Shown here: in pieces, positions 22,564 through 34,686 of the stretch
Layout: every line of letters begins with the position of its first letter
Position numbering within the stretch: the first letter of the stretch is position 1
Source of the DNA: Owenia fusiformis
Lineage: Eukaryota > Annelida > Polychaeta > Sabellida > Oweniidae
Direction: 5' to 3'
Length of the DNA stretch: 64,000 bases
Assembly (NCBI GenBank): GCA_903813345.2
Contig: CAIIXF020000003.1
Location: forward strand, 4,487,815 to 4,551,814
Position numbers and translations under genes: made by a program
The notes under the pieces: generated by a model
Database searches by the model: none
The model's input: the letters and a program-made list of their open reading frames with translations, nothing else
Told to the model about the DNA's origin: nothing

Positions 22564-24068
22564 AGGCCCGGTCACACCGCCCGGACGTTGCCGGAGCGTT
22601 CCTTGAACGTTGAAAAAATTCATCAACGCTCGTCAACGCGCACAAAATGGGGAAAAAAACAAAAAAACGGGCGTTGGCTTAGCGGTGCACCGCTGAAGCC
22701 GGCGTTGCTTTAGCGTTGGTTAAGCGGTTGCGAGCGGTTGCGAGCGGTAGCTAGCGTTTGTTTAGCGGTAATGCGAACGTTGGTATAGCGGCGTTCTGCG
22801 CATGAGAGCGTTGCCTCGGCGGGGGTATAAATAGCAGCAGCGTTGGTTTAGCAGCATATCGCGTTTGACTACTGGGAAATTATTTCAAGTGGGAAGTGTT
22901 TAAGAGTAAAGACCTTTATTGGAATTTGTAACTTTAACAAAAGTCCTTCAAGGATTAAAGAAGAAATGTTTTAAATCTAAAGTGCTTCTATTAATGTAAT
23001 ATGACATTAAGAATGAATAACATTACAATTTTCTTTAATAATCTCTCATATTATTTCAAACAAACATATCACAATTTAATCGTTGCATTTCCATTACTTG
23101 GAACCGATTTACGTTCAAATTGCTTTAACAATGTCAAATAACATTTACAGCAAAGTAATAATCATGACGCATGACAAATTTTTGCATTGCTGTGCGCGCA
23201 TCAACTTTTTGTATAATACCATGACGAGTGCAACATTTTACAAGCTGCGCAGAAAATTCACAGATAATTTATTGAATTGCTTGACGTGAAAACACTAGGT
23301 ATATACTATATTTGAATAAAGGTCTCAGTAAAAGTCTATTTGTATTAACATTTAATGAAAAACAAAAATCGCATAATTCACCTTTTTAAAATCCAAAATC
23401 ACAAACTTTGAGCGCTTAATTTAGGAATTTACAATGCAAAAAATTGAAATGCCAGACATGAATATATATCAAATGTAAAATGCACAAGTGTCTCCACAGT
23501 GTTCTACACAGTGGTGCATTTCTCCACGTATTTATAGCCAAATTCTGGTCCCGCTTCGACACCTCTATACCAACGCCAAAGCAAAGTTCATCGCCGCCAT
23601 GGAACGCTGCGACAACGTCCGACACCGTTCCAACAACCCCATGTACGCTGATAAAACGCTAACAACCGCTCCACCGACGTTTGTGCAACGTTTAATCGCC
23701 GCCCGGGCAACGCTGGCGAAGCAGCGGTGGTCCAGCGTTTAAGATTTCTGCGTTGGTCTAGCGGATTCAAGCGTCCACGAACTTGCGTCTAGCGGTGCCA
23801 AACTTTGACTGGGCGTTGGTGGAGCGGTGATAAACTTTGCCAGGGCGTAAAATTGTCCCTTTTTCAACGCTCGCAATATTTTGAGCAGCTCAAAACTTTT
23901 GGAGCGTTAGGATGGCCACTCGAGAAACATCCGCGTTGGCCGAGCGTTTACAGCGTTGCTTTAACGGATGCCAACTTTTGTTAAACGGTGGTGAACGTTT
24001 ACGAGCGTTGATGATTTTTTCAACGTTCAAGGAACGCTCCAGCAACGTTTAGGCGGTGTGACCGGGCC
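22564..24068. mobile_element. Inserted non-autonomous DNA transposon, TTAA flanks (1.5 kb)
   Basis: It has inverted ends of about 60-70 bp: AGGCCCGGTCACACCGCCCG at the left and CGGTGTGACCGGGCC at the right. TTAA is present on both sides (22560-22563 and 24069-24072). The subterminal regions, at about 22600-22860 and 23560-24040, are packed with the words CAACGCT/AGCGTTG and AGCGGT in both orientations and are GC-rich. The middle is AT-rich and has no recognised gene. TTAA sites are used by piggyBac and Kolobok transposons; I cannot choose between them. Confidence 0.75.
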
Positions 24069-24108
24069 TTAAGCAATTAAACCTGGTTTCCTTTTTTGAG
24101 ACACCCTG

Positions 24109-26682
24109 TATATTAGTCTGTGTCCTTTTGGTATAATCTAGCGACCAAACAACAATGTACAATAGGACAAAATATTTCTATATCTTACAATAGATTAGAT
24201 AGATTAATAGATTACCATTATATAATAGATTATACAATATATTCCCTAACAATTTACTATATTGCTAGGGTACAACATCCAGGGGCTTAACGCCAAGTAG
24301 GAGTAAAGGTACAATATATGTAATAGGTGTAAAACAATGAATTTACTATATGACTAGGGTACAATAGACTCCAGGGGCTTAACGCCATGTAGAAGCAGAT
24401 ATTTTATATGTCTCTGGTAGAAGTAAAGGTACAATAATTATTCAAAAGGTGTAAAACAATTAATAGCTAAAAATAGGACCTTGACATATAAGTCAATTCG
24501 TTTTATAAATCGTTGACAACCTATTGACTAAAAGTAAAAAGGTTGTGCATGTGAAATGCAAAATACAGAGAAATGGATAAACCTCAATGAGGACCGGTTA
24601 CAAGGTAGTGTAATCAAACCTCTAAATTGTAATAAAATACAAGAAAATCAGACACTTCATTCAAATTTTAAAGAGAAATCTAGTGATTAATGCGCGAGCA
24701 GACGACATTTTGCCAAGGGATTGACAGCATTGTTAGAATTGATTGGTATCATCAATACATACCCGTACAAATTATTTCAGCTTCAAAGCGTTCTTCCAAA
24801 ATAGTTAAGGCAAGTTATTAGCAGGATATAAATCTCGATATACGTATAACTCCATATGACAACATATATTTTTAAAAAAGGAATCCGAATTTCTTATACT
24901 ATTACGAAAAAATCGAATATGTACCTCGATTAATGATAATACAATACCATATTTTGGGGGGTAATTGTATTCACTCTATAAGACTGGGATATTGTTTTAT
25001 TAGATCATTTTATAGAAAAAACATCGGAGGGTAGACAGGTGCCTAAGGATAATTATCGATGATGGATATTTGGCATAGAAGAAGTAAGCTTAGTTTCTTT
25101 ATTTTATTGAACAATTGTAAATTGTATACAGCTTTATATTTTTTACCTCATATATAGTATAATACTGCCAGGGAAAAAATACTTTTGATGTCATACTAAT
25201 ATTTTGCGGTAATGAAGCCAGCAGCATGAAGCGAAATGAGCCAGAAAGATCGACATCGGAATGCTTGACAAATTTGGAGAAATTCGTATTACATTGAATA
25301 GTCATATAATTGTGTGGAATCACTAGACAGGTTGACTTGGAATAAGTGGACCATTTTTTCAACTTCTATGTAAATGCCATGTTCAGTTTCACTTTTGGCA
25401 CAAATGTACATAATTAGTCAATGCATGAGATTATTTTAAAGTGTGAAATGCGAGTCTCCTTCTGTTTTTTATTTAATAGCTATTTCAGGACACGCTCCAA
25501 ACATACACATCATACATTTAAATAAAATCTAGATGATTGAGGTCAGGAGTGTGAGGGACCCATGCATATATTGGGACTTCGCCTACTCATCAATCAAACA
25601 TAAGATCAGATCATTGCACATAAATTCCAAGTTTTCCTCCAGCGTCAGGGAGCAGATTTAGCATGTCCTGAAATATTCATCAAATAAAAATCGGATAAGA
25701 ATGGTTATGACGTCATGCATTAATTGGTGTACATTTGTGCCACACGTGAACATGATCATTGCAATTATGTCGAAGTCACGTGGAAAAACAAGGGTCAACT
25801 TTCTGGTCACCTGTTTGTGGGTCGAATTTGTAAAAAGAAGTTATCTTGCCCTGAAATCCGAAATATCCTGGTATTACCAAATTATAATATCCTAGATGCG
25901 AGTATAAATAATGTTGATTTATGTAATTAAAAATTCACAATTCAGTAAAACTCGTGTCATATTTGGAATCTACATATAAAATTACATAAAAAATGTGGTT
26001 TTGAAAAGAGTAAATCAACTTTGAAATTTTAATTTTCTTTGAAAATGTGACTTCTAGGTCTGGGAGATTCCCCATAGACCCCATGTTGTAAAACTGCAAA
26101 AAGTGAAATATCTTTTCTTGTGTTGGGCAGATAATATTTTCTTTTACTGGACATATTTTTTTAATTTGTATAACTATCACATACATAGGGGTAATTTGAA
26201 AATTGAACCATTAAAACTGATGCATATTCAAGTTTAAGGGAATTTTGTAATACCCTGCCATGTTATTTCCCCCGAATCAGCCACCTGGTGGCGAAACTGG
26301 TAACTACCTACTCGCATCTGAGTAATTGATGGAGAAGGGTGTAGAAAGATGGATTTCGAGAATATTAGCAGAATAATCTTAGTTCCAAACTTAGTATTTA
26401 CATCTATTGGAATTTTACAATGCATTGTATCTATCTAACAACGCCGGATGCTATAATTAAGCCATCCGGTGCATGACTAATTATGCGAGTGTCTGTATAA
26501 TTGACGATAACCAGCTTTCTGTATAGTGTAGTTTTTGTAAACACAAGCTTTCCCCGGGGCTTAGAAAAGTATAAAATATGTTAGTTTCTCACAGAAAAAG
26601 ATCGATTGCTTAGTTTACGTTACGCCAATAGCATCCATATTCGTGTATATTATTTTACCCATACCTCACCGTGCCACATTGG
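24109..26682. other. Gene-free stretch
   Basis: AT-rich; open frames are at most 87 codons and none is recognised. A short two-copy repeat (CAGGGGCTTAACGCCA with TAGGGTACAA before it) is seen at about 24266-24300 and 24355-24392. Confidence 0.5.
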
Positions 26683-26881
26683 TACACCCCCCTCCATAAG
26701 TTGGACAACTAGTCGTTTTTATTGGATAGCACAATAGCCGATCGATGCTTGAATCTTACGTTTTTCCTAAATTATAATATCGTTCGGAAATTTGTGACTT
26801 TGATGATTTAAACCGCTAAGCACCTTTGAGAAGTGATCAAAAATTAAACTTCAAGTTTCCAAACTTATGAAGTGGAGTGTT
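26683..26881. mobile_element. TACACTCCCC-family MITE, copy c
   Basis: The left end is TACACCCCCCTCCATAAGTT and the right end TCCAAACTTATGAAGTGGAG followed by TGT. It is about 200 bp and non-coding. Confidence 0.65.
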
Positions 26882-28241
26882 TTTGATTTATGATCTGTTA
26901 TGTAACAGTGGATAGTGGCATCTACGGATATATTAATTTTCAAGATTAAAAAAATAATCTCAGGTATGTTTTTCATGCCCACCAATGAAGAACCATTAAT
27001 AACAGCGCTGCCCTTGATCCCAAAGTTTTCCATCAAGTACCTGTACACCCCCCCCCCCTCACATTACAATCCACGAGAAAAGACAAAGGCGCCATTAAGA
27101 ATATATTTTAAGCTAATTGATATGATTTTAATCATTTTTTCCATTTTGTATATGATGTTAATTGGGGATGGTATGATAAAGGACAACGGACTTCAAACTC
27201 TTGTTCATTTTTCAAATCAAATCGATATCATTTGTACATTTTTCTATAAAGTCATTTTTCAAAGGTGCAAACCGGAAATTATACGATAACAATATTGTAT
27301 TTGAAACAGGTACTTTGGTAAACAAACGTTTTATTCACCGAACTGATGAAATAATTGCTTGATTTGCATTCCTTCATTGCTAAGCAATATACTTGTCATA
27401 GGTTCTTAAGTAGACCGTTGACCATGCCGTTGACCATGCGTTTTAATGACATTTTATAAAAAAATATTAAGATAACCAGAAATTAATGTAGACGCAGCAA
27501 TTTTTCTTTGAATTTTACAAAAATGCGAACAAATCAAGTACTTCATTCAAAATTTGTAAAGAAATCGAGGGAAAAAGCAAACGCAGACTGAAGCAGATTG
27601 AAGCAGACGACATTAGATCAAATGGAAAGTTGTAGTTCCCATGGAAACATCTCCTCGTGTCATGTTCTTTGTAAGTTAGAGCTTCTAGGAAATGTTTTTT
27701 CTACATGATCTTTAGATAAAAGTCATTGACTATAATCAAAGCAAGCAGAACTGTGGAACATACGAATATCATAAGGTATCGTATAGCTTGAAGTTCCTTG
27801 TAAAGTTTCAGATCTGTTGATGCGTCTTTAACTAATTTCTATCTAAAAATTGAATGAATTGACGAATATAATGTTATTTATAAACAATTAGGAATGTGTA
27901 CTTTGCGCCAATTTGCTATATTCCTTTCTAAGTCATCTGATTTTCACGAAATCTTCCATTTAATCTCGATCGTCATGATAATCGCGTAAGGGTATCATCT
28001 ACACAAAGAGGTTAATCAGATATGATGATATAGATGAAACGAGATGTTCTGTTATTCTTCATAACGATTACCGTTTCAAATTGTTTTTTGGCTTCTTCAA
28101 AAGCTTGCTGTATTTTGTTTAGGTGCAAAACTGTGTATTTATCATTTGGAATATGTCCAATTGTTTGTTTCTTTAGAATAAAAAAAAAATCTTAAAAATC
28201 AAGTCGATAGATACCATTAGCACATAATTAACACTAGGTTG
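26882..28241. other. Gene-free stretch
   Basis: A 124-codon plus-strand frame (26915-27289) is rich in Ile, Phe and Lys, matches nothing I know, and is probably chance. No other feature was seen. Confidence 0.5.
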
Positions 28242-28343
28242 TGCGCCTTACACCCTCCGTATCGCAGGGCTGCAGAATCATACACAACGTTCCTTCCTAC
28301 TTTGTGTATGGTTGTTTAACCCTGCGATACGGAAGATGTGCGC
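28242..28343. mobile_element. Hairpin MITE-like element (~102 bp)
   Basis: The arms contain CTCCGTATCGCAGGG and CCCTGCGATACGG, together with outer TGCGC/GCGCA words and inner CATACACAA/TTGTGTATG. Compact and inverted, with no coding capacity. Confidence 0.55.
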
Positions 28344-28538
28344 GAAATTGCGGTCTTTAAATCGTTCAAGATACCAAACTGTCTGTATTAGGAATCAATT
28401 GATTTAGAAATATAGGGTAGGAGCTATTGAAAAAGTAAACATTTGGCTTTAGATTAGTTTTTAGGAAGGTAACGGTAATATACCCGCTTACCACTTCAGA
28501 ATACGATCACTAATTAAGTGTGAATAACATGAGATATA

Positions 28539-29560
28539 CGAGGGTATATCATAAAGTTCTCATAATATCTCTCTAATTTTTTTATTTTTCAATATATTCT
28601 GATGAATTTTTCACAGAATGTGTAGTATAGAATGCTGTATTAATCTATCAAAATATATTTGGTACAACAGAAATATTATTTAAGAAATGGTTGCCATAGT
28701 AACCCGAAATCAAGGCACCCGGGGCAAATAAAAAATTGTGCAAGAATAGCCCCAACTAACCATGTTTAAATGCATAATAAGTTATCAAATAAGCTATGAA
28801 ACACATCAAATTGTTAAATGCCATGTGTTCTTGACTGTTTTGAACAATTATAATGGTCATGTGAATTGTGTGATCTCATAATGGATGATTGTAATGCATC
28901 ATTAGAAGTGTTGTTAGGCACTACAACTGTTTTGTCAAATATTCCAAGGAAAGTCGATTTTCCCCCTTTAGTTTATCTTAAATATGTTTAGACCACATAG
29001 GGGGGTAATTTTGTTGATAACTTTGCAACATATTTGTTTTAGATCATCTTTAGTATGATCAAAGGACTTTTCGAACTTAACCAAATTTTTGATTAGTATA
29101 AATTTTATTTTCTGATGATCGTTGCATCTATGCATTATCTTACTCTGTCATTTCTGATCATTAAGCTTTGATTCTCAGAGTCTGGTATCACATCTAATGA
29201 AGCATGTAAGCATCCCCTAAGACATCACATAATTCACATGATCAATTTATTTTATAGTAAAAGTATTTAACAACATATTTAACATAACATTTTAATGTGT
29301 TTGATAATTTATGAGAGTTTCTTATGTATGTAAACATGGTTAATTAAGCTCATTTTCTCAATTATTTTTATTTGCCCTGGGTGCCTTGATTTCCGGTTAC
29401 TATGGCAACCATTACTTATTTAATTTTTCTGTTATATGAAATATATTTTGATAGATTAATACAGTGTTCTATACTGCAGATTTCCTGAAAATTTCTTTAG
29501 AATATATTGAAAAATAAAAAAATTAGAGAGATATTATGAGAACTTTATGATATACCCTCG
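28539..29560. mobile_element. TA-flanked DNA transposon with ~200 bp inverted repeats (1022 bp)
   Basis: The ends are CGAGGGTATATCATAAAGTT and AACTTTATGATATACCCTCG, with TA immediately outside both (28537-28538 and 29561-29562). The inverted arms run to about 28740 and 29360 and share GTTGCCATAGTAACC against GGTTACTATGGCAAC and the CACCC.GGGCAAATA region. The TA duplication and end type fit the Tc1/mariner superfamily. The 600 bp middle is AT-rich and encodes nothing recognised, so the copy is non-autonomous. Confidence 0.8.
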
Positions 29561-31129
29561 TACTTTAACTTATATTTCGATTATTCTCAAAATATTGTGG
29601 TTAAATATAATAAAATGAGTTAAACAAAGCGATGTTTCTCAGGGATGAATGTTTAATTTTACATTGGTCTAGACAAGCATACATGAATATATATTTTAAG
29701 AGCTCTTTAAGTACATGTACACCTGTACAGACCTGCAGCAAGGTTGACTTAATTGTTTGGATGTAAACATCTGGGCTATCTTCAATGATGAAATATATCC
29801 ACTGTTGAAAGGGTATGAGTATTTATGAGCCATTACTACCTGAAGCTTTCAGAATTTATCAAGGAGTGTTGACGATCTGATCCTCATAGAGTACACGGCA
29901 ACATTGTTCTTTGACGTAAAAGCTGCTTAAAATACGCTCCCCTTAATAAGTTTGGAACCGATTCCCCATTTTGAATCACGCACTTATTAAGTCTGTTTGG
30001 CGATTTAAAAACCATCAAATTTGTCATCGTCCGAAGTGTTGTTATCAAGCAACAAATTGAGATTTAACATAATTTACAGGCTTTGGTGTGCTATTAAATG
30101 AAAACTTACGGTTTACAAACTTATGGAGGGGGTGTAATCTTTGATGAGGTAACATTTGCAGTAAACAAAACAGCATATCAGGAAAAACTCATGAATCTAA
30201 TTCGATGCCATTTAAAACACAGCTGTACGTATACTTGCATTGATTTTAAATAGTCGTACAAGCGACTGGTGGATCGGAATTACGGAATTAGAAACGACAA
30301 TAAACTTCTGCTTAGAATACATGCAGGTAATTATAAGATGTTTACTGATATAATACCACGAGAAACTCCGATAACTTTACGAGTTTTACAGGAACCTTTT
30401 TTTCATAGCGCAAACAGGTAAGGCGCGAGGATCAGTCAACTTATTGAACACTCTCGTTACACTCATCTTCATTAGTTAGTAAACCGGTAGTTTTCAATGG
30501 ATGAAATAAATCTCGAGTAGATCAATCGATTCTAGTATTTCACCAAACTTCAAAACAATGGTACTAACGATTTAAAGATTGGTTGAATACTTTATTAAAT
30601 GAACTTTACCTAGAATGCCTGAGAACGCGTAGACAACACTTTACAGAGACCGTTTTAATCCAAAATGGCCGCCTTGAGATTTATCCAGAAAGCCAAAAAA
30701 CTGACCAGTTCGAGATTCGCATACAAAGAATCATCCCTGAAAGTTTGATATTGATCCGTCAAATAGTTCGCCTGAAATGTGTAGACGAGAGGGCGATAAA
30801 CCCCAGGGCTCAAAATAGACGTACGTTTATGTAAATCTGTATCGGGATGACCCACCGTCCTGATTGGTCCAAATCGACAAACAAAAATGGAGATAAACAA
30901 GAAATCGTTTTAATCAGGCTGAAGAGTAGGTTTATGTGAAGAAACGTGTATTTAGCGGATGCTACTTCATATAAGCATCCAAATAATTTCAATAAGCTAT
31001 GTCAGAGAAATAATGAATACATCTTCATGTTACTCAAGCTACGTCATCAGTTTCCATACATCCTTTAAACCTAAATCTGCTTTAAGGCAGTAGCGGTTCA
31101 ACATACAATTTCAAAACAAGCAGAGTATC
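29561..31129. other. Gene-free stretch
   Basis: It contains one MITE (29933-30136). Overlapping small frames around 30583-30992 were examined and not recognised. Confidence 0.5.
29933..30136. mobile_element. TACACTCCCC-family MITE, copy d
   Basis: The left end is TACGCTCCCCTTAATAAGTT and the right end CAAACTTATGGAGGGGGTGT followed by A. The interior has a GATTTAAAAACCATCAAA word related to the other copies. Confidence 0.65.
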
Positions 31130-32398
31130 ATCACTGGGGAGTATCGTGATGCAACAACACCGTGTTGTTGCATCAAGATGGCCAGACTTCCGGTGATAGA
31201 TTTTCGTACGATATTTTGTTTCCCCAATTAAACCCATTTCTAGGACGAGTTGCTCAATAACCATACACGTGCAGTTAGCGCACGATCTATATTTAAAGAA
31301 ACTGTCATTAGTATACATGTACCATCACCAAGAAGCAATAAGTTCACGGTTTTAGTTCCTCACTATTGATGCAACAACACCAACCCGAAGATGCAACAAC
31401 ACTCTTCTAGATTTGAGCAATGATGCAGCAACACCAATTAATATTATAATTTCAGAAGACCATAAATCTCGAGAGGAACAGATTTTTAAATGCTACTATT
31501 GCAATACCGTTACCAATTAGCCTACCCATATTTGCGTTCTTCTCAAGGCATTCAATATTTTCAAACATTTATACTTTTACATATTATAATGTACTGGACG
31601 TTATTCTATAACATAGTTCAATCGCCTTTACATGACATGCTTTAGTAACCCAATCTATTTTCATAAACCACTGTTCCATAGCTTGATGACCCTGACTCCA
31701 GTTAGTATCATTCAAAATGGTGGACAAACATCTTTCGTTCTCGGTAAACATGATGAGCTATTGGATATTATCATGATATTATCTGTCATCCATCTGTGGA
31801 ACAGTGATAAACTAGTAGATGTACGTTACCACTGTTTATCAAATTATAACTAAAACAGTTTAACTGTGACATTCGTGAGCTTATGTTAATGGGATGATTG
31901 CTTCATCTAAGATATAATATGATATGATTCTTTATTTCCTACAATTTGGAGAGCCAACGTGTAAAAACGTCTAATTGACTTTATTAGAGAGGCCGTTTAG
32001 TTACACGTTTAATGGAAATCTTGCACGACGCACATGTAGAATTATTGCTCTCTTTGGATTCCTTCTCTCCGACTGAGTAAAAAGGTAAACAAAAGTGATA
32101 AAATTTAGGGCCCAAAAAGGTAAATTGATAGGGGTACAGTTATCCCAGATATCCCGGGCCCTCGGGAAATATCACATTGTCTCTCGAAATAAAACCAATA
32201 TTGAGTCCCTCTCAGTAAATAACTTTTATATAATAGCATTGTATAACTGCAATATCATTAAACCAACACTCATCCTATACAACTCTTGAGAACGATGTAC
32301 AACTCCTGGATAGCGTAAACTCCTGAGCAGCGTATACAACTCTTCAACTTGATATATGACATCATACTTTGGGTGGGATAACAAAGGATATACAATAT

Positions 32399-32532
32399 AC
32401 AATTGTAGACCCCTCTTGAGGTCAACTGGCAAAACTGTATACCGATACTGTGAACCTTGAAAGTACTGTTGATCAAGACCAGATGTCGAGGACACTTTTG
32501 CCAGTTGACCGAAAAGAGAGGTTAACAATTGT
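32399..32532. mobile_element. ACAATTGT foldback MITE, copy A
   Basis: It begins ACAATTGTAGACCCCTCTTG and ends GAGAGGTTAACAATTGT. The arms GGTCAACTGGCAAAA and TTTTGCCAGTTGACC face each other. It is closely related to copy B (32755-32922), and both lie inside the 2.9 kb element. Confidence 0.65.
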
Positions 32533-32754
32533 TCTGTTAGTCCAAATAATATAATAATTGGACGAATATATAATCGAATATCACGTGAACATATTTGATA
32601 AGTAAAGGTATCATATTTTAGCAAAAAATCCCCAAACCGTCGAATACTTGTAATTTTTTACACAACTTATTTTTTCAAAATTAAAAAAATTTCAACATTA
32701 AAAAAAAAATTTCAAAAATAGGGGTCAACAGTACCTAGTAGTGGTCAACAGTTT

Positions 32755-32922
32755 ACAATTGTTGACCTCCCCAGAGGCCAACCGGCAAAATTGTATACCG
32801 AGACTGTAAACCGAAAAAATACTGTTGACAGAGACCGAAGGTCGAGGTCAACAGTAGTTTCAAGGTTTACAGTCGAGGTATATGATTTTGACGGTTGATC
32901 GAATGGAGAGGTCTACAATTGT
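32755..32922. mobile_element. ACAATTGT foldback MITE, copy B
   Basis: It begins ACAATTGTTGACCTCCCCAG and ends GGAGAGGTCTACAATTGT. It shares CAAAA(C/T)TGTATACCGA and ACTGTTGA..GAGACCG with copy A. It also contains AGACCGAAGGTCGAGGTCAA, which copy A keeps only in part. Confidence 0.65.
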
Positions 32923-33229
32923 TTTGTTAGTCCGAGTAAACTAATAATACACATATAGACGACGATCATCAATCGGCATGGCTTCATTTCACAACCTTTT
33001 CTCCGAACCACGTTAGCAATATTTTTTTAGAAAATATGGAGACAGTGCAAGAAGCTTAACTCTGTATTTGGCACATCACGGCGTACTCGTTAGTGAATTA
33101 ATGTTAATTTTAAGTTTCTATTTGTATTTTTGCTATACTTGTCGCCTAGTAAAGTCATTTTCATCAACATTTACAAAATGTCCGTCTTCCATGTTTTTTT
33201 GTGACGTCATGAAACTTTTTTTCAGAAGT

Positions 33230-33395
33230 AGCGGTCAACAGTACCTAGTAGCGGTCAACAGTACATAATTTTGACCGCTAATCACCCAATCAGAATCGAG
33301 TATTTCAGTTGAGGTACTAACAATACATTTTGTTGCCCGCTCATCAACCAATCAGAATTGAGTATTTCAATTGAGGTACTAACAACACAAAATGA
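33230..33395. repeat. Small tandem repeats within the 2.9 kb element
   Basis: Two copies of GCGGTCAACAGTACCTAGTA-like sequence (33230-33262, also at about 32720-32752) are followed by two ~60 bp units sharing CCAATCAGAAT(C/T)GAGTATT and GTTGAGGTACTAACAA-like words. Confidence 0.65.
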
Positions 33396-34021
33396 CTGAT
33401 ATCTGTTGTCTTTCCAAAATTATATTAGTTATTTGTAAGCAATTTCCATACGGTAAATCAAGGGCATTTAATTTAGAAAATGTATAATCTTTACTTTTCA
33501 GATACAATATCAATGAGATTGCCTCCCGGGGATTCTATACTTTATTTAGTTTGCCTTGTATATCCTTTTAACTTTAATATAGACAAAGAAACCAAACAAA
33601 ATACGTTTCGTTCATGGACCACTGACTCACGCGTTTTATTCATGTCCCGACCTACACCTGTAAACAGAACATAAAACAGTTTCTCTTGTTGTTCAATGAT
33701 ACGTACATTATATTGGCGTTTTTGCATCAGCACATTGGTGTTGTTGCATCATCGATAAGAAACAGAGTGGTGTTGTTGCATCAATAGTGAGGAATTAAAA
33801 CCACGAATTTATCGCTTCTTGATGATGCTACATGTATACCAATGACAGTTTTTTAAAATATAGATCATGTGCTAACTGCATGTGTATGATTATTGAGCAA
33901 CTCGTCCTAGAAATGGGTGTAAATTGGGAAAACAAAACATCGTACGAAAATCTATCACCGGAAGTCTGGCCATCTTGATGCAACAACACGGTGTTGTTGC
34001 ATCACGATACCCCCCAGTGAT

Positions 34022-34686
34022 CATCAAGAGTTTGAATTTCAGTCTGTGACAATATTTACACGAGTACATAAGGGGTTTGTGGAATGGAGTTTAAACTTAA
34101 TGAATTAATTAGGAAAGGAATTTAAAAAGCATATAATTAGTGAGTACTTGTAACTATTCTCAAGGAAAGTTACTTGCTTGGTCATTTTCAAGATTCCACA
34201 AAGTACTTATAGTGTTTAAGGTTGATTATTAAAGTCTCGCAAAATATATGCATTTTATTAATTCCTTTAATCCAGGATCATTTGTATCCAGTATGAAATG
34301 ACGTTTTTATACAAAGCCTATATTTATATGAAGCATCTAATTAAGGTTATTGGAACGCCATTGTGTTTTTATATTGAACGCTTTTTACTTTCTCTATTTA
34401 ATCAAATCTTGATGTTTTGTCTTCACTATATTTCACATTAATGCATGATTTATCAAAATCTCTTTTTATATCTAAAGCTTTTAAGAGTCTGGATCCCACA
34501 GTGTATTTATCATACTTTAATGGATCTCAAATGAAAAAGGTCTTTATTAATAATCATATAACTTCAGCTAAGTCATAAAAAAGTTGGAATGATATCAATT
34601 AATGACCCTCTTTTGCAAATTGTAATTTTATAGTGCACATTGTAATATCTATTTTGTACATTGTAAAACATTTTTTATTTCCAGAT
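34022..34686. other. Region upstream of the first RGK coding exon
   Basis: AT-rich, ending in a splice-acceptor-like tract at 34669-34684. No promoter was recognised. The true RGK transcription start probably lies in an unseen 5' exon further left or outside the window. Confidence 0.5.

Larger units (their letters stand above)
21830..24108. mobile_element. Broken mariner/Tc1-type DNA transposon, with an insertion
   Basis: The ends are inverted: CAGGGGTGTCTCAAAAAAGG at the left and CCTTTTTTGAGACACCCTG at the right, the right end followed by TA. A minus-strand transposase C-terminal fragment lies at 22155-22373. Most of the transposase is missing, and a separate 1.5 kb element (22564-24068) sits inside. 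Segments at about 21950-22020 and 22385-22440 are inverted copies of each other (sharing CCATGTCAGAAATGG), so the interior was also rearranged. Confidence 0.75.
31130..34021. mobile_element. 2.9 kb element with ~300 bp inverted repeats and a repeated GATGCAACAACAC motif
   Basis: The left arm (31130 to about 31440) and the right arm (about 33720 to 34021) are inverted copies at roughly 80-90% by eye. Near each end ATCACTGGGG is followed by GTATCGTGATGCAACAACAC. In both arms the word TGATGCAACAACAC occurs four or so times, first as a head-to-head pair forming a 28 bp palindrome. The interior has two related foldback MITEs and small tandem repeats, with no recognised transposase. A target duplication could not be fixed. 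It is a non-autonomous DNA element of unknown superfamily. Confidence 0.7.

Noticed and set aside
26915-27289. 124-codon plus-strand frame
   Set aside because: Ile/Phe/Lys-rich translation typical of chance frames in AT-rich DNA; overlaps another frame on the opposite strand; no recognised motif.
34633-34686. Upstream in-frame ATG giving 18 extra RGK residues
   Set aside because: A good splice acceptor tract ends at 34684, so the sequence before it is probably intronic. The extra residues (hydrophobic, ILYIVKHFLF) are not RGK-like.
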